Positions 44,916 to 59,900 of a stretch of 64,000 nucleotides of DNA are shown in pieces. Position 1 is the first letter of the stretch; every line of letters begins with the position of its first letter. A program made the position numbers and the translations under genes. The notes under the pieces were generated by a model. It was not told where the DNA came from. It worked only from the letters and a program-made list of their open reading frames with translations, and ran no database searches. Source of the stretch: Siphonodentalium dalli (taxonomy: Eukaryota; Mollusca; Scaphopoda; Gadilida; Siphonodentaliidae); contig CP136066.1 in assembly GCA_032622095.1 (NCBI GenBank), forward strand, positions 181,822,716-181,886,715, in the 5' to 3' direction.

Positions 44916-47900
44916 CTGCAAAATAATACGAGATGTCTGATTAAAATGGGAATCCAATTTATATTTACCAGCTGTTAAGGGATATTAACCATCACATAAC
45001 GTACTCTGGGGAAAACTTATCTCCAATTTAATGCGTAAAAGATAATTTAAATATAACATCTGACTTGTTTTATGTTATTTATTTTCATGAAAAGGACTAA
45101 TAAATGGGGTGATAAATACATGTATAAATAACGACAAATAATTTCAATTAGCATTTTCCCCCATGAAACCTATATAGGCCAGGCAAGCGAGGTACAAAAA
45201 ATTAGATATCTGCATGAGTACGAACGTCGGGGTGTTCCCCAATCGTATTGTGGTAATCACCAATCATTCGGGTTGAACACTAAAAAATTAGGACTGTCTG
45301 CTTGACAAACGGTAGCAATCATCGGACACTGTTGATATCATTATTGAAAAAAAATGTGTAGCAGTGTGCAGTAAACTGCATTGACCAAACTAAAAAAAGA
45401 TCTGGCAATGATTGACAAAGCTTTAAAAAAAATGTTTATCGAAGAAAAAGGTTAAAATCAATAAAATTATTTTGGGCACGGCGTTTTAGATTGGGGCGGG
45501 CGGATTACCAGAAACACACATTCAATTTATTTAAGCCTAATAATTATACTATTCTTAAATGTTTTGTTTTCTTGGTCATTTTCATTTTCTCCTCAACCTG
45601 TTCTCTTTAACCTGCATGCTTTTCTTCTCTGAGGAGATAAACTTAGATAAAAGGTGACCCGCTTGTTGTTAGATCCACTTCACCCTCTTCTATTCTAAAT
45701 TGTCATGTCTAAATCATAATGTTCAATGTCTTGTTTGATGTATACATGTATTGAGGGTAGAATGAATATTGTTTAAACCAAGACTCGTGGAATAAAATAT
45801 TTCGAACGGAAGGTAACATACCAACGAAATTGTTCGCAGAAACAATCACATCAAATAATGAAAACTCTCAACCAATCAATAGCCTCCTGCAAAAGGCAAT
45901 TAAAATTCACTCTTTCTCAAAAAGCCCCATACCTTCATTGTTTGACTGAAGTCTTGCCTAACCATGCTGTTACCTCACCATTGATAACTGATCAAACGTC
46001 GACAAAAATATCCCATACTAATGATACTATCAGTTGTCTGTTCAAAATCCAGCTAATGTACCTTACTTCATAACTGGGGAATGATTAGGCAGAAAAAGTA
46101 GACAAAATATAAATGATTTTGCAAAAGAGATTAAATTTATTTTAATCCAATTCGTATTTTCATCACACACGAAATAAGGTTTGTTTACTTCTGCTGTTTT
46201 GTAAATCGTAGTAAAGGGTGCACAAAAATTCTAAATAAGGAGATGACAACAGTATGTCAATAAGTCATAGCATTTTGAACAGAAAGCTTGTTTATCATTG
46301 TATCACCATTTTCCTTCTTGTTTATTATACATTTATACAGCTACCTCGCGATTCCCTTTTGAGTTTATGATAAATCCTGTGAATGAGAAATCATGTAGCA
46401 GTTTGTTCTCATATTCTCTCGCAGAACCGGCTTGACAGAGGTTTAAGTGATGGCCATTGTTATTGCCACATGGGCTTGGTCGCACGGTATTCAAATCAGA
46501 AAACAGTAAAGATATTGGGATAGCGAGGTGCTAGTTTGACATGATTTACACATTATTGACCAGCTCACATAAAACCACAATTAAATGTAATCAAATATCA
46601 CCAGTGTGACAATAAACAGGTTTATTCCGCAGAAGACATGATATTTGTTCTGAAAACCACATCAGTTGTCAATTGTAAATGATAATTTAAGGTGAAATAA
46701 AAGACATTTCTGCAGTGTTTACATATTATAAAAAGTATGCGAACTCAATTGTCCTCACGAAAATGTTCCAGCTATCGTAAGGTAAACATAAATAAAACCA
46801 TGTGGTCGTAAATTTAATTAATTCTATCACTTATACCCGGTAATTTGTAAAAATAAAAATTGCATATATATCGCGAGACATTCCATGTAAGAAATATTTA
46901 ACAAATAAGTAATATAGGACCATTTACAATACAAATAAACACATAATAGTGATGGAATATATAAACAGCACATCATGTTGAGTAAGGGGCGTATTCGATT
47001 GTTATGGGCATAGAAGCCGAGTACATTACAGAAAACTTCGGCTTTCAGTTAAAACGTAAACAAACCGATGTCAGTCCTAATAAACCAGAATATTCTTTGT
47101 GCAATTTAACATGAAAGTTAGATTATTATATATCATTATATATTGATGTGTTAGGTACAATTGCCGCCACCAACCCTGGGCGTAACTTATGTCATACAAA
47201 TGGTAACGCTATCCAAAATCTTAGCTGGTTTTCGACGAGCAGACTTGGACTACCTCTGGGGACCTCATTCTGCAAATGTCAGACGTACTATAAGGCCGGA
47301 TTAAAAGAGACTGGGTCAGTGGGTCTGTTGTGCTCGAGTCAGACTGTCATCTATCTACAGTAATGCCCTAAATAATCGACTCCTTAACCACAGCAGAATT
47401 ATGGGTAACTTTTCAGTATTTAGTCGGAAATATGGCTTGTTGCCATTCATCGGAAAGCTCTCAGTGAGAGCTTTCCGATGAATGGCAACAAGCCATATTT
47501 AGGGCTGGACGATATTAACGAAAATAAAAACCGTGATTTTTGGAAATTAAAACCGCGGTTAACGATATAATCGCATTTTTTTCTTAAAAAGATACTGGAG
47601 ACTGAAAACAATTTCTCACTATTCGATAGAATCACATCTTTGGCATTAATTTTAACAAGTTAACATCGGGAATAACATACACAACCACTCATCCAGTGAC
47701 AACCTCATGTTCGATCGATATTCGGAATGAAAAGTAAATTCACTGGTTTAATTACGCTATTCGGACAATTTCGGTCCGGTGACTTGACAAATTCTGGTTT
47801 ATATCGGTAATTAGTAAAACCATTATCTCGTCTATGGCAAAACTAAAAGTGTTCCATACTATATAGTATCCTTTTCTAACTCGGTAGGTTCTACTATGTT

Positions 47901-50900
47901 GAGTAACTACATGTATATATGTTATTCCCGATGACACTCGAGTAGGGCTGGGCGATATTTCAATATATTGACTATAGTCGGTTTGGAGAAGAAAAACCGT
48001 ATTGAAACCGTGTGTAAAATAAAAATTCAATATATCGCAACCGCAATTTTATCACCTCAAAAGACGGTTTCAAATTACAATCCAACTGAGTTAAATACTT
48101 TAGCGGACCGCTGATTGAAAGCAGCCTTTATCGGTCGCTCCCAATTTAAGTCTCCGTATTCTGATGTATTCTGGGTTCCCTTCCCTAATTTCGTCAGTCA
48201 TTCTGGACGTTGTTTAATATGATGATTAAATATTGAAAAAATCAGGACACGGGAATTAGTATTGAATGATGATTCTGACTGAATGAACTGTTCTCCAATT
48301 CTCAATCAACACACAAAATGTGGACCAAACTTACTTGATTCAAGCCCAAGGCTCCCTGAGCCTCCCTCCCGATTTGACCCTGTTTTCTATTCTGTGAGTT
48401 TTGATTGCACATGGATGTTACGCTGGGATTTTAGAACTTAAATAACTTATTTAGGCTTGAGTTAAATTATTTCTTTGTACACGTTTATGATCGGCTGGCA
48501 CCCACTGATTGCCGACGATAATACGATTATTTTAGTTTAGACGATATTACTGACGATATTGAAATTTTAACTGGGTATTGTCGATTAATCGGGAAACCGC
48601 CCAGCACTAACAATATTTCCGACTAAATCCTGAAAAGTTACCCATAATTCTGCTGTGGTTAACCAATTCAAAACATCTAGAATGACTAATGTGATGCAAA
48701 GAGAGTGGTTTGGATGCACACAAACACTTACATTTGGGTATTCTTCCTTGACAAATATTCCTTGTTTGAAATGGTCTTCTGTACCAGATTTCAAAGGACA
48801 AGTGAGGCCACTATTTTTACAACCATGTGGATTTGGCAGCGGAAAGTGAATGGAAATACCTGCAATCACTCCATACACCTTACTTGTAGCGTTGGTCACC
48901 GCTTCACCTGTAATAATAAAATCAGATGATGCACCTTGGGTGCTAGCATATCCCACAATGCCTAACTGAAACACGAGCAGGAGGGAAACCAAATTTAAAA
49001 TAAACAAACCACTGGCAGCCATGTTTTTTAACAGAATTCGGAAAAATAAGTTAAGCACCCGTCTAGAGGTCACCCTGAGGATCCATATGAAGTTTGGTGA
49101 TGATCAGATGATGGATATGCTCTGTACTAGTATGGTGTGGTAAAGGATTTAGTGATGCAAATATTAAAATTGAAGACGGCTGCCGGCAGCAATGTATTTG
49201 AATTTTCATTGAAAATCGTTCAAATTTGATAGCTCCCATTTTGAGGCGATCCTAGACTCATATACCGAATATTGTTCCCGCCCGCCTACAGACCTCGACA
49301 AAGCATAAGATTTTGAAAATACTCTACTAAAAATATATTTAAGCACAACGCTTACAAAATTTTGATAGACTACAAACTCACTTGACCTCACAAAGCACAC
49401 ATGACAAATTCCGTCGTTCTGGTGTGTAAAGTTTGTTTACATTAGAAAGCGTTGTCACTAATTGAAAACAAAATAACTTGCTAAATGGAAAATAACCCGT
49501 GTGTGATAGCGTCACTAAATTCACCCTCTGGGGACCTCATTCTGCAAATGTCGACACACTAAATTCAGGCTTGATCACAAACCAGTCATTTATACTCACT
49601 TGGCGTGAAGGTGACATTGAACCCTACTGTTTTTCCTTTGGTGAGGATGCAGGTCCCACCAGTACAGCCTTCCACAGAAACATCTTTAACCTTGGCATGT
49701 TTGGATCCTAGAACAATAAAAAGGTCCACAATAGTTAATGCTGTGGATTCTTCAATTTACTATTCCTGCATCTGCTTGGCTGGGGTCATAGCAGGGTTTT
49801 CGATACTATGGCTCAGAATCCGTGGAATGGCCTCATCACCCTCGCTGATGATCTGTTTGACACATATATGCACCTAAAGTCAATAGCAATCTGGCGTAAA
49901 AAAAAAATCCAGTTGCGACGGCAGATCGGGGGTTAAAGAGAATACTGGCTAGAAAACGGGTCAATTGAGCACAGTATGTTATCCGAACAGGATAACCCTT
50001 TGAATTAAAATAGCCAAAACTATAACGAAATGTATGGTTTGCAGTCAAATAGTGACGTTATATACAGTGTAACACCATTATCAATTTGCGGAAAAACTGT
50101 TGACTATATAAATTTTTGAACCTTAAAATCGCATCTTTAATTGTCATTGTAGTGTGGTATTGGCGAATATCGGGTCATGTGACTCAGGTATTTTAACATT
50201 CTAACTACTGGGTGTTCTTCGGGGCTTTGAGATGAATGCTGATAGATACATGTATAAGGACGACTGACGACAGTTAAACACAATTGTGAAGTTTCATGAA
50301 CATTATGTATATAAACACATTGTCAAATAAAAATTAAAACATCAGCTGACAACAGTGTTTTCTGTTCAACTTAAAATTAAAAACAACGAGAGGCCGATCG
50401 TATATTTAACCCATACATGTACTTGGTAGTGATTGGCAATTTTCATAAATCCTTACACCAACCTTTTCATGAGTGCAAGACTTTCAACAATTCACAGCTT
50501 AGTATTAATTAAAGATGCATAATCCGAATTAACGCTCGCAAATAACTATTTCCTTGGCTTCGGGGGTAAAATAAATTTGATTCGAGTCAAGGAACCCACC
50601 CATCAAAGCTCACAGTGATCAGATATCAATTTTTTAAATCTATTATTTTTCACCACCAATAATTTTAAGTGGCCCAGTAAAAGTCGACCAGAAGACTGTC
50701 TCGGACCAAATTGCGGATGAAGATGGATAACTCTAAAATCAAGTGGCTTTTTTGTGTCAGATATTTGACAAAGTGGCAAAATTATATGGTTGAACAAAAT
50801 GTTGATAAATAACATGTTTTTGGGCTATTTTATACTGTAGTTGACTGTGGTTAGCATTCATTTTGGGCAATTAATCGACTCTGATAACTGAAGCGGCATT

Positions 50901-53900
50901 TCAGAAATTTTTGTTGTTATTGGAATCTGATGATATGGGGACCATCGAATCGGATTGAGTACCTTTAATAGTTCAAAAGCGTAATCAGAATTATTGGGCA
51001 ACTTGCTCACATAAACACAATAGGAACATGGATATTCAACCAATTCAACCAATTAGGTCACTCCAATACAGATACAATAAATTGATACATGTATGTGTTA
51101 TAGGGTGATAAAGCTAATTAAGCCCAACCATAGGACAGATGCACCATAGCTGTTAAAGATATACTAGTTATGAAATTAAGTACATCACATCATAATAACT
51201 CTATTTATCTACTTCTTACATTGGAACTTGAGACATAGCATATTATGTTGTTGTGTTAGCTGCATATTAAAGTGATATGAAACACTTCGGTGGGGGTAAT
51301 CAAATAGAAATGGAGAATAATCTTGCTCAAAGTTGTTCTCTTCACGAAAATTAATCCAAAAAATGACAACACACACCGCCATTCTTATATATTAATTAAA
51401 CGCAATGACTCTCGATGGCGAAATCATTTGTGTTACATGTAGTTTATCGCAGATAGTTGCGTCCCGAATCGAGATGTAAATATTGATAATTGAGCGTAGT
51501 TCAAACGATGTTTTCTATGGAGTGGTATGGTCGATTTCTTTGAAATTTGCGGCATTGTTAGTAGAATGTTACATTCACCAGGTTGGCATAGCGTCCGAGT
51601 ACTAACTTATTAGTTTCCCGTACTATACCAAGTGATTAATATGTCTTTAAAAAGTCATGGGATCATTGAGATTAGAGACCAATCAATACCTGAACTAAAC
51701 AAGTGAGGGGTGTATACTATACAACCATGTAGACCTGGATATTAAATATGATTGATAATGGTTGGATATAAAATATTTTAATGAAGAATTATCAGTTAGG
51801 TGAGATGAGAATGGTCAGATTGAAAATATTAGAGTCATAACATTGGATAGCATACAGTATGTCTATGGATAATTTTATTCTAAGCTGATCATTGAAAATG
51901 TCTGTAAACAGCAGAAATATTATTAAACGTTGAGATAATATATGCAAAACCATTCAATCAATACCAAAATCTATACAGGTGAAGAATGTGTCATGATTAA
52001 CATGGATGAGATTATAAAAGTGATCAGGTGAAAAATATTTGACCACCATACAATAAGTCAGTCTCAAGAATACCAGCACCATTATTATTATCCTGCAGCC
52101 CAAATGCAATTGAGGGAATTTCAAAATAAGATACTACCTCTAATAATGAATATTCAATTGGTGGCTTATAGAAATCCTTACTGAATCTGGCTCAAGGTGA
52201 AAGGGATATTTTAATATCTGCCAATCAGATATCATGTGTCTATGGAATGGGTTAAATTTAATCATAAAATCCATGCAAGTCAAAAGTGGATCGCCATCAA
52301 CCTGGACATACATGTTGAATAGGAGAATGATCAGATAATGTGTGGAGAGGGTTAATCATTTTCAATGACATCATATGATGGAACTATGGAATGGGAGGGT
52401 TGATTTATTTCTAAGTTAAGATATGGTGTCTGTAAACAGCAATGCCTGCAAAACATCCCTACAAATAAACCAAGGACTATTCCAATTTATTCTATTAGAA
52501 TATGCGTCTTATTAAGTGTACATTAACCAATGAACCCATTTCTACAAAGGGGTTAACTTAATACCGGTATTGCACATAAAAATAGAGAACAATCCATAAT
52601 TATATTTTGACAGATTTGATAAACAGATTCTGCTAGTAACCAAGTGTTGGTCATGGCGGCTATCTATCTACCTGTATGTACATGTACCTATCCATCTAGT
52701 CTTAAGCTAAAAATAACTCTAACCAATATTATATAAATACACATGTTCTGTGTGAGAGATTTTCTCTTCAAATCTCAGTGACAAACAGGTATTAATTACA
52801 TTATCAGTTACTTGAATTATAAAGGGCCATAACTCTGTTAAAATATATTGGAACAAACCCAAATTCGAACTTGATCTGTATTTTGGGACGAGGACCATAT
52901 GTACCAAATTTGGTGCCGATCAGATGAAAAATATTTAAGTCATCGCAGCTTGGTTGAATTATATTTAAAAAGAGTGAAAAGGGTTACCTAAACAATACCA
53001 TACCAAAATCCATACAGATGAAGGACATGCTAAGAAAAACCTAGGTAAGAAATATGAGGCATATCAGTCTTATCAGAAGAAAACTGTTTGACTTAGATGC
53101 ATCAGATAGCTTTTGTGGGCAGGGTTAATTATTTTCTAAACTGTTCAACCAATCGATACCAAAAACTATACAGTTGAGGGGTGTGTCATTATAAACCTAC
53201 ATAAAAAATATGAAACACAATCAGACAAAAAATACTCAAGTTATGGCATTGGATAGAACATCACATTGTACGGATGGAAAGCATTAATCATTTCTAAACA
53301 GATCAAACGATCGATACCAAAAACTATACAGGTGAGGGGTGTGTCATCATAAACATGAACATAAAACTTGAACAGGATCCGATTAAAAAAAAATACTTGA
53401 GTAATCGTGTCAGATAGCAAGTATTTACGGACAGACGAACGACGGATGGTTGATCTGGATGTCGGTAGTATGTGTCGGTAGTATGTGTTTATTGAGATTT
53501 GTTGGCAATATTTTGCATATTCTAGTAATATAGAAGATGAACATAACAATTTGCTCGAGTTTCACAACATAGTATTGGTCTAATTTAGAAAATTAGACTT
53601 TGAAAAATTTTCAGTTTTAAGACATGAGAAAATCATATTTTGAGAAATTCTCGAAAGTCGAACCCATGATATAGAGCACAACATGTTGCAATGGAATGGG
53701 TGGAATTGTGTTTTTCTCCTACATAAGATTATATACAATGTAACGTTAAAGCATAATGAAATATTTGACACCACTTATCAATGAAAGTGTCAATGACACT
53801 GTAGCTCAACTTTGTAAAGAAGGTTATTTTTTGTGATGAGCAATGAATAGAGAGATTAAAAAGGAGTGTAAAAAATAAGCAGTAAAGGATTTAGTCATAT

Positions 53901-56900
53901 ACAGAGTAAAATCCAAGATTGCTGCTGGCGGCCATGCTTTTGGGCCGAATGACCCCAAAATTACTCGTTCCCATCTACTTGTCAATGTTAACATCCATGA
54001 CAAATTTCATGATGATCAGACGAACAGCACGACCTGTAGCCGGTGCTAATGGATCTAGTTATACAAAGAGTAAAATCAAAGATGGCTGCTGGAGAGCTGG
54101 CGGCCATGTTTTTTGGCCGAATGACCCCGAAATGACTCGTTCCCATCTACATGTCATTGTTAACATCCATGACAAATTTTATGATGATCCAACCAAAGGT
54201 ACGACCTGTAGGCCGTGCCAAAGAATTTAGTCATGCAAAGAGTAAAATCTAAGATGGCTGCCGGCGCCATGTTTTTTGGCCGAATGACCCCAAAATTACT
54301 AGTTCCCATCTACATGTCAATATTAATATCCATGACAAATTTCATGATGATCAGACAATCAGTACGACCTGTAGCCTGTGCTAATGGAAATTTTTTGAAT
54401 ATTCATCATTGAAATGGTGCATTCTGGTGTATTTTGGCATAAAAAAAATGTTGATGATATGGGGAGAATGATCTAACTCATCTCTATAGGAGCCATTTTA
54501 GAGTGGACATGCTGAATTGTGAACCCCAGGCACGAATCTGAAATTGTGAACTGACATGTGAGAAAATGGCAACTAGTTCAAAGTTAAAACTCCGAAAGCC
54601 CCCAACTGAACAACATAACCCCAGACCTGTCATCCGTCTCATGGGAAGGACTGACATAAAATTATCAGATGTCTAAACCACTATTTCCATAGTTTAGCCA
54701 TTCCTTTAGATATAACGAAGTGGTTGCAAATTCAAGTTCAACTGAAGGTAAGTGGACATACATGTATGTACGTTCATTCTTCTGTTTTCTTTTAAATAAA
54801 GATATGCTTGAAAACCAGTGTATCAATGTGTTTTGCATTCTATCCCAAATTCAGTGGTTATTGGATAAATCATAAAGATACTGGTAATGATGGTCTCAGA
54901 GGGCGTTACCTATGCTGATGTCCATGGAATTATTAGATGATACATGTGCAGCATTCATGTGCATATACACATATTCCTAAATTCCAAGCATAATTAACTC
55001 CAGGGGAAAAAGGCATGCTATTTAGAAGTAGACCACAAGTGCCAATAAGCAGAGTTACCCGTTAGTACGGCTCAGCGTCCGTAGGACGGCCTCATTCCCC
55101 TCGCAGATTATCTGTTTGGTTCATACATATACCAAATGTCAGTCGCAATATGTCGTAAAAACAATTTGGTTGCAACGGGAGTTCGGGGGTTAAACAGAAT
55201 ACTGGTGAAATGCGGGTCAAATAGCGACGTTAGATACAGCATAATACATGTCGCGGTAACATCAAAGAATGCCGGACTGCTGAGTATGCATATTTTTGTG
55301 CACGGGATGAAACTACTCATGCTCGAAAATCCCGTGATATCCTACGATTACATAATTTGATCAAAGAATGCCGAATTTCTTAGTTGGGACATTTTTATGC
55401 ACGGGATTTTCATGGATGAAACTACTCCTCCGAGATCCCATGCTATCGTACGGTACATAATTAATGGGTCCCTCTGCAGAGTCCATGAGGTACAGAACAG
55501 TTTTAGCCAGCGTGTTATAAAATATAATTGTGGCGGGAAATGTGAACATGTGCGTCGTTGATTGTGCTTGGGGACCCAGGCGGGACAACGCAACTATTAT
55601 TTACCGTACTTTGACTTTATCTCCATATTGGGGAGGGGGTATGTGCTTGTCTTTATCCTCCATGTATGTAATATGGATCAAATGAATGGTGTTGTTAACT
55701 TGTCACTATGAATTCCCACTATAAAGACTGGTTTCGGGACAGGTTCCGTATTATTGCGAAATAAATCACTTTGGGATTTTGTTGACTATGCATGGCAATA
55801 TACGCATAATAAGCAATTGCGGTCGTCAGTTTATGGACTAATAGAGACTATTGAACAAGCTACACATTCCGAGTGAAAGATGTCGCTACCATTCGTATTC
55901 CGCCGCCATAAATATCTCCTGCAGACAAACCCTGCAGTATGACGTCACAGCGCACAAATAGTTTTACGATTGACAGCGTATATCCTAGCTGTCAGTTTCA
56001 TTTTCACAGAAGCTGCTTGAAATTCTAGGAAATTACTTTATTCAATTCTCCTTGCTATCTATTATTGATCAATGCATAGATGCTTTGTAGTGTTTAGATT
56101 CATTATACCTGTCGGAATCTTATAGTATAAATTTGTCAACACTAACTCGTAGCTTGTTCATTAATATATAGTCTTCAATCAGACGACAGTCTTAGATGCG
56201 TAACTAATTGATTGATTATATGGACACCATCAACAGAATTAAAGCACCCACGGAAATGATTGACTTGCGTAATATATACGTAGCTTTGGGCTGTTTTGTG
56301 GGACTCTTAGGTGCAAGGAAATTGCTACTTTTCAGTGTCAAATAACAAATTTTTCGCCCGACGGAACAAACCATGGTCGTCCCGTTGCGTTATGTGTTTC
56401 CCCAATACGGACTCATTAATTTCTCCCTGGCGGAAACCCTGCAATAAGACACAATTGCGCCACCCAAACAGTATTATAGGAACCCTCTAATTTAAGCTGA
56501 TATAAGTAAACCAGAATCAATGTATTTCAGGGTTGCAAAAGGAGCAAACACATAGAATTGTACATAGTTTATTCAGCCTCAGATATCCTTTTATTTGTGA
56601 TGTTAAAAATGGGTTGTTTTGTGCAACACAACTGAAAATCATACTAGTAATGGGGGAAGTTTAAAGAAAAATAAAATCTGAGAAACTGTTGGCACATGGT
56701 TGACACGGTGACACCAGAACATCAACTCTTGAATATTTCAAGCAAATGAGATAATTTTTGAGACGTAATTGTGTCCAGATGCCTCATACCTTGAATAGAA
56801 ATTTTTAAAAACAATTTATTTGTAATGATTTAGGATGAAAATTTCTTGCCACCAATTTTCACTCCTTCCAATCAACCTTAATTATATTACCTGTACATGT

Positions 56901-59900
56901 AGTAGATAATTTTTTTACATTATACCCCCGTACTATTATTGCGCCCCCGTACTTTTATTTAATTTCAAAGCAATTCTCCCCCTGTACTATTATTCCGCCC
57001 CCTACTATTATTTGGATCCCGAGAGTAGGCCTACAGCTACTCGTGTTTTAGATTTGGCGGCATGCACGTGCTGTCATTGAGATATATACGATAATAGCAT
57101 AGTGTATTTTGAGATGTTTGTTATCCCAACGAGTTAGAAGTATGATTTTCGCGAGGCTCTGCCAAGCGTAAAATCATACTTCTAACGAGTTGAGATAACA
57201 CACATCTCAAAACACACTATGCTATTGTTGTATTTATCTTATGCCAACTGATACTATCATTTTTGGTCAAATTAAGCCTAATTTGTGACAGTTTTCAGAC
57301 AAAAACAACCTACATTTTGGTCATTATGAAGAGCAATTCCCGTTACGCATGAATACGCAGTTACAGTACATGTGATGAGGTCGCGAATTTATGGAACATT
57401 GGGGTGATTTGTCAGCAACAAACAAGATATGAGTCCTAATTTAATATGAATCCATGTACAGAAATCGGAACAGTGAAATTCTTTCAATAACATATCAATG
57501 TTCTCTGACAAAAAGCAAAGATATTCAAACTGTTACAGTTCAGAATTCGTTAGATTGAAAATAACCATGCAAGTTCTGAGAAAAGTGTACATCGTACATT
57601 TTGCAAATTTTGTGCGGTGCAAGCTGTCTAAAATGACGGGAACAGAATAGTGAAAGCTTAAAATTTAGTCCTATTAGGGACATGTGTAGCTACATTACTA
57701 CTTTATTCCACTTGTAAGTTGTATGCAATAATTTATTCGTTTAAACCATTCGAAACGCTGAAGTAAATGTGACCCAATTTCGAGGCGAGAGTTTTTGTTG
57801 ACACGTCGCCAAGGCAGCAACGTCATGAGGTGAAAGGTCACATTGTGCATAGTCCTTTCTTGGAGTTTAATACACATGTATTCGCTAAAATTTAATACAC
57901 AGTAGGCCTATAGGGGCCTAACGTCAAACCGGTATAATATAAACATCACGTATTGTATATAGTACAATGTCACCAGATGGAACAACCATTCGTGGTTACA
58001 GAATGCTCAGTTTAATTCAATTAATCGTGGCGACCACGGGGCAATAAAACTTTCAGATTGTTGACCTGTAGCTTTCCGTTTATTCTGAGAGAAGGGTCCT
58101 GCGAATATTCGATTCGAAAGTCAAATTCGATTCGAATTCGAGTCGAAATTGCCAACTCGAAATTTCGAATATACACTGATGGAAAAGTAGGCTGTTTACG
58201 GAAAAGTACACACATCAATCTTAGCTGTTTTTGTGCCATTTAATTACAGAAAATGATGTATATATGCACCTTATAATTCTTATTGTACATCGCGATTATA
58301 TATATTAAATATAAGTATAACCAGCAATTAGCCACTATAGGACTACTAAATATGCCTGAATTCTAGCTTTGAACATGGTAGCCAAAAGCTCGGAGATCAC
58401 CGATGGACCGACAACGCGCATGAATAATAATAGCTATGAGACTGAGCAACCGCTAGCATTATCTGCCGTCTATCCGTCTCAGATTCTGCATTATGTAGTA
58501 TAGCTGAGAATTTAAACAACACGTGTTCCCGGCATCGGAGCGTTCTATGACACTTGACAAAATGTCGTCGTTATTCATGTTTATTTTAAACATGATAAAG
58601 CTGCAGGTAGTGCATGGACTTAGTGCCACCGCACATGCTGCGATTAAAATCGTAAGTGGGGAAAATCGCAGGAGGAAGCATCCAATGCGCATGCCCATGA
58701 CAATATCGTAGCCAAATCGTAGCAATCAAGCACTGTTTGATTTTACCAGGAAAATCGTGGCATGACTTTGGCAACGCGCGCGATCGTAGCTGTCACATGA
58801 CCACTGTCGCACTGGTCATGTTGTAAATACCACGAAAATCATAGCTGCAAAGATCGCAGCACCGTAGCGTCTGCGGGCAAGCTACGATTTCTCCACCTAC
58901 GATTTTCCCCACTTACGATTTTAATCGCAGCGTCTGCGGTGGCACTTACACGTGAGATGAATGCAACCTGGTGTATGAATCGCAGGCATCTGGGACAATG
59001 ACCCATCTATGGAATAATCTGTCCAAGAAGCATCCAGCCCTACATAATCAGGCTACCCTGCGACTGTTGCATCTTCAAGTTTATAACAACGGGTGATTCC
59101 GAATGTCGATTTGAAATTTTGCATGTACATGCAAACTGTACAAATTTCGCGTGATTTTAGTTCTGATAATCCGTTTAGTGGTTATATATTAATCGTCGTG
59201 ACGGCCGCATGGACGTTTTTATTTTAATCTGCCTTTTTTTCTCGACATTTATCATTTGAAGTTAATAGTATTGCAAACGACGGTTCATCGCCACATAAGT
59301 TATGATGGAACTTCGTGCATGTAATTGATAGAACGTTTCACAAATCGTCTAATCGTTTACAAAACATGCCCAATTGAGAATGCAACACAGATATGATTCG
59401 ATTCGATATTCGATTCGATTTCCAGAATTCGATTCGATCAAAATATCCAATTCGCAGGACCCTATCTGAGAGTCACACGGCCAGGTGAAAATGCGATGTG
59501 AAGATGATGGCAGTGGCACGGGTATCATTATTTATGTCTAGATAGAATTGAGTATATAAACTATATTGTCAGATATAAAGCAAGTTTTCTGTCAGAGTCT
59601 TCAGCAACTGGATACAAAGGTATTGAGAATACCAACTTTAATCTTGCTTTTAAAATGTGGTGCATTATAGATGCAACGAAACTTTATTTAGGTGGATTTT
59701 GAAGAGAAAAAAAAATCCCAAAAAAAAAAAAAATTCCCGACGTACCTACCTGGATTTTTTTGCTCATGAAATCGGAAACAGACATGTTTTTTTTGTTTTT
59801 TTGGCCTAATCCCAGACCTGCCCAAGTTGTTGAAATTAAAATATAAATTGAATTTTGGCCAATTTAAGGTCTCACCGCAGTCTTTCCAAGGAGTTTTCGC

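Noticed and set aside
53919-54412. Open frames sharing MTPKLLVPIYLSMLTSMTNF-like peptides
   Set aside because: By-products of the family E tandem repeat; frames are interrupted between units.
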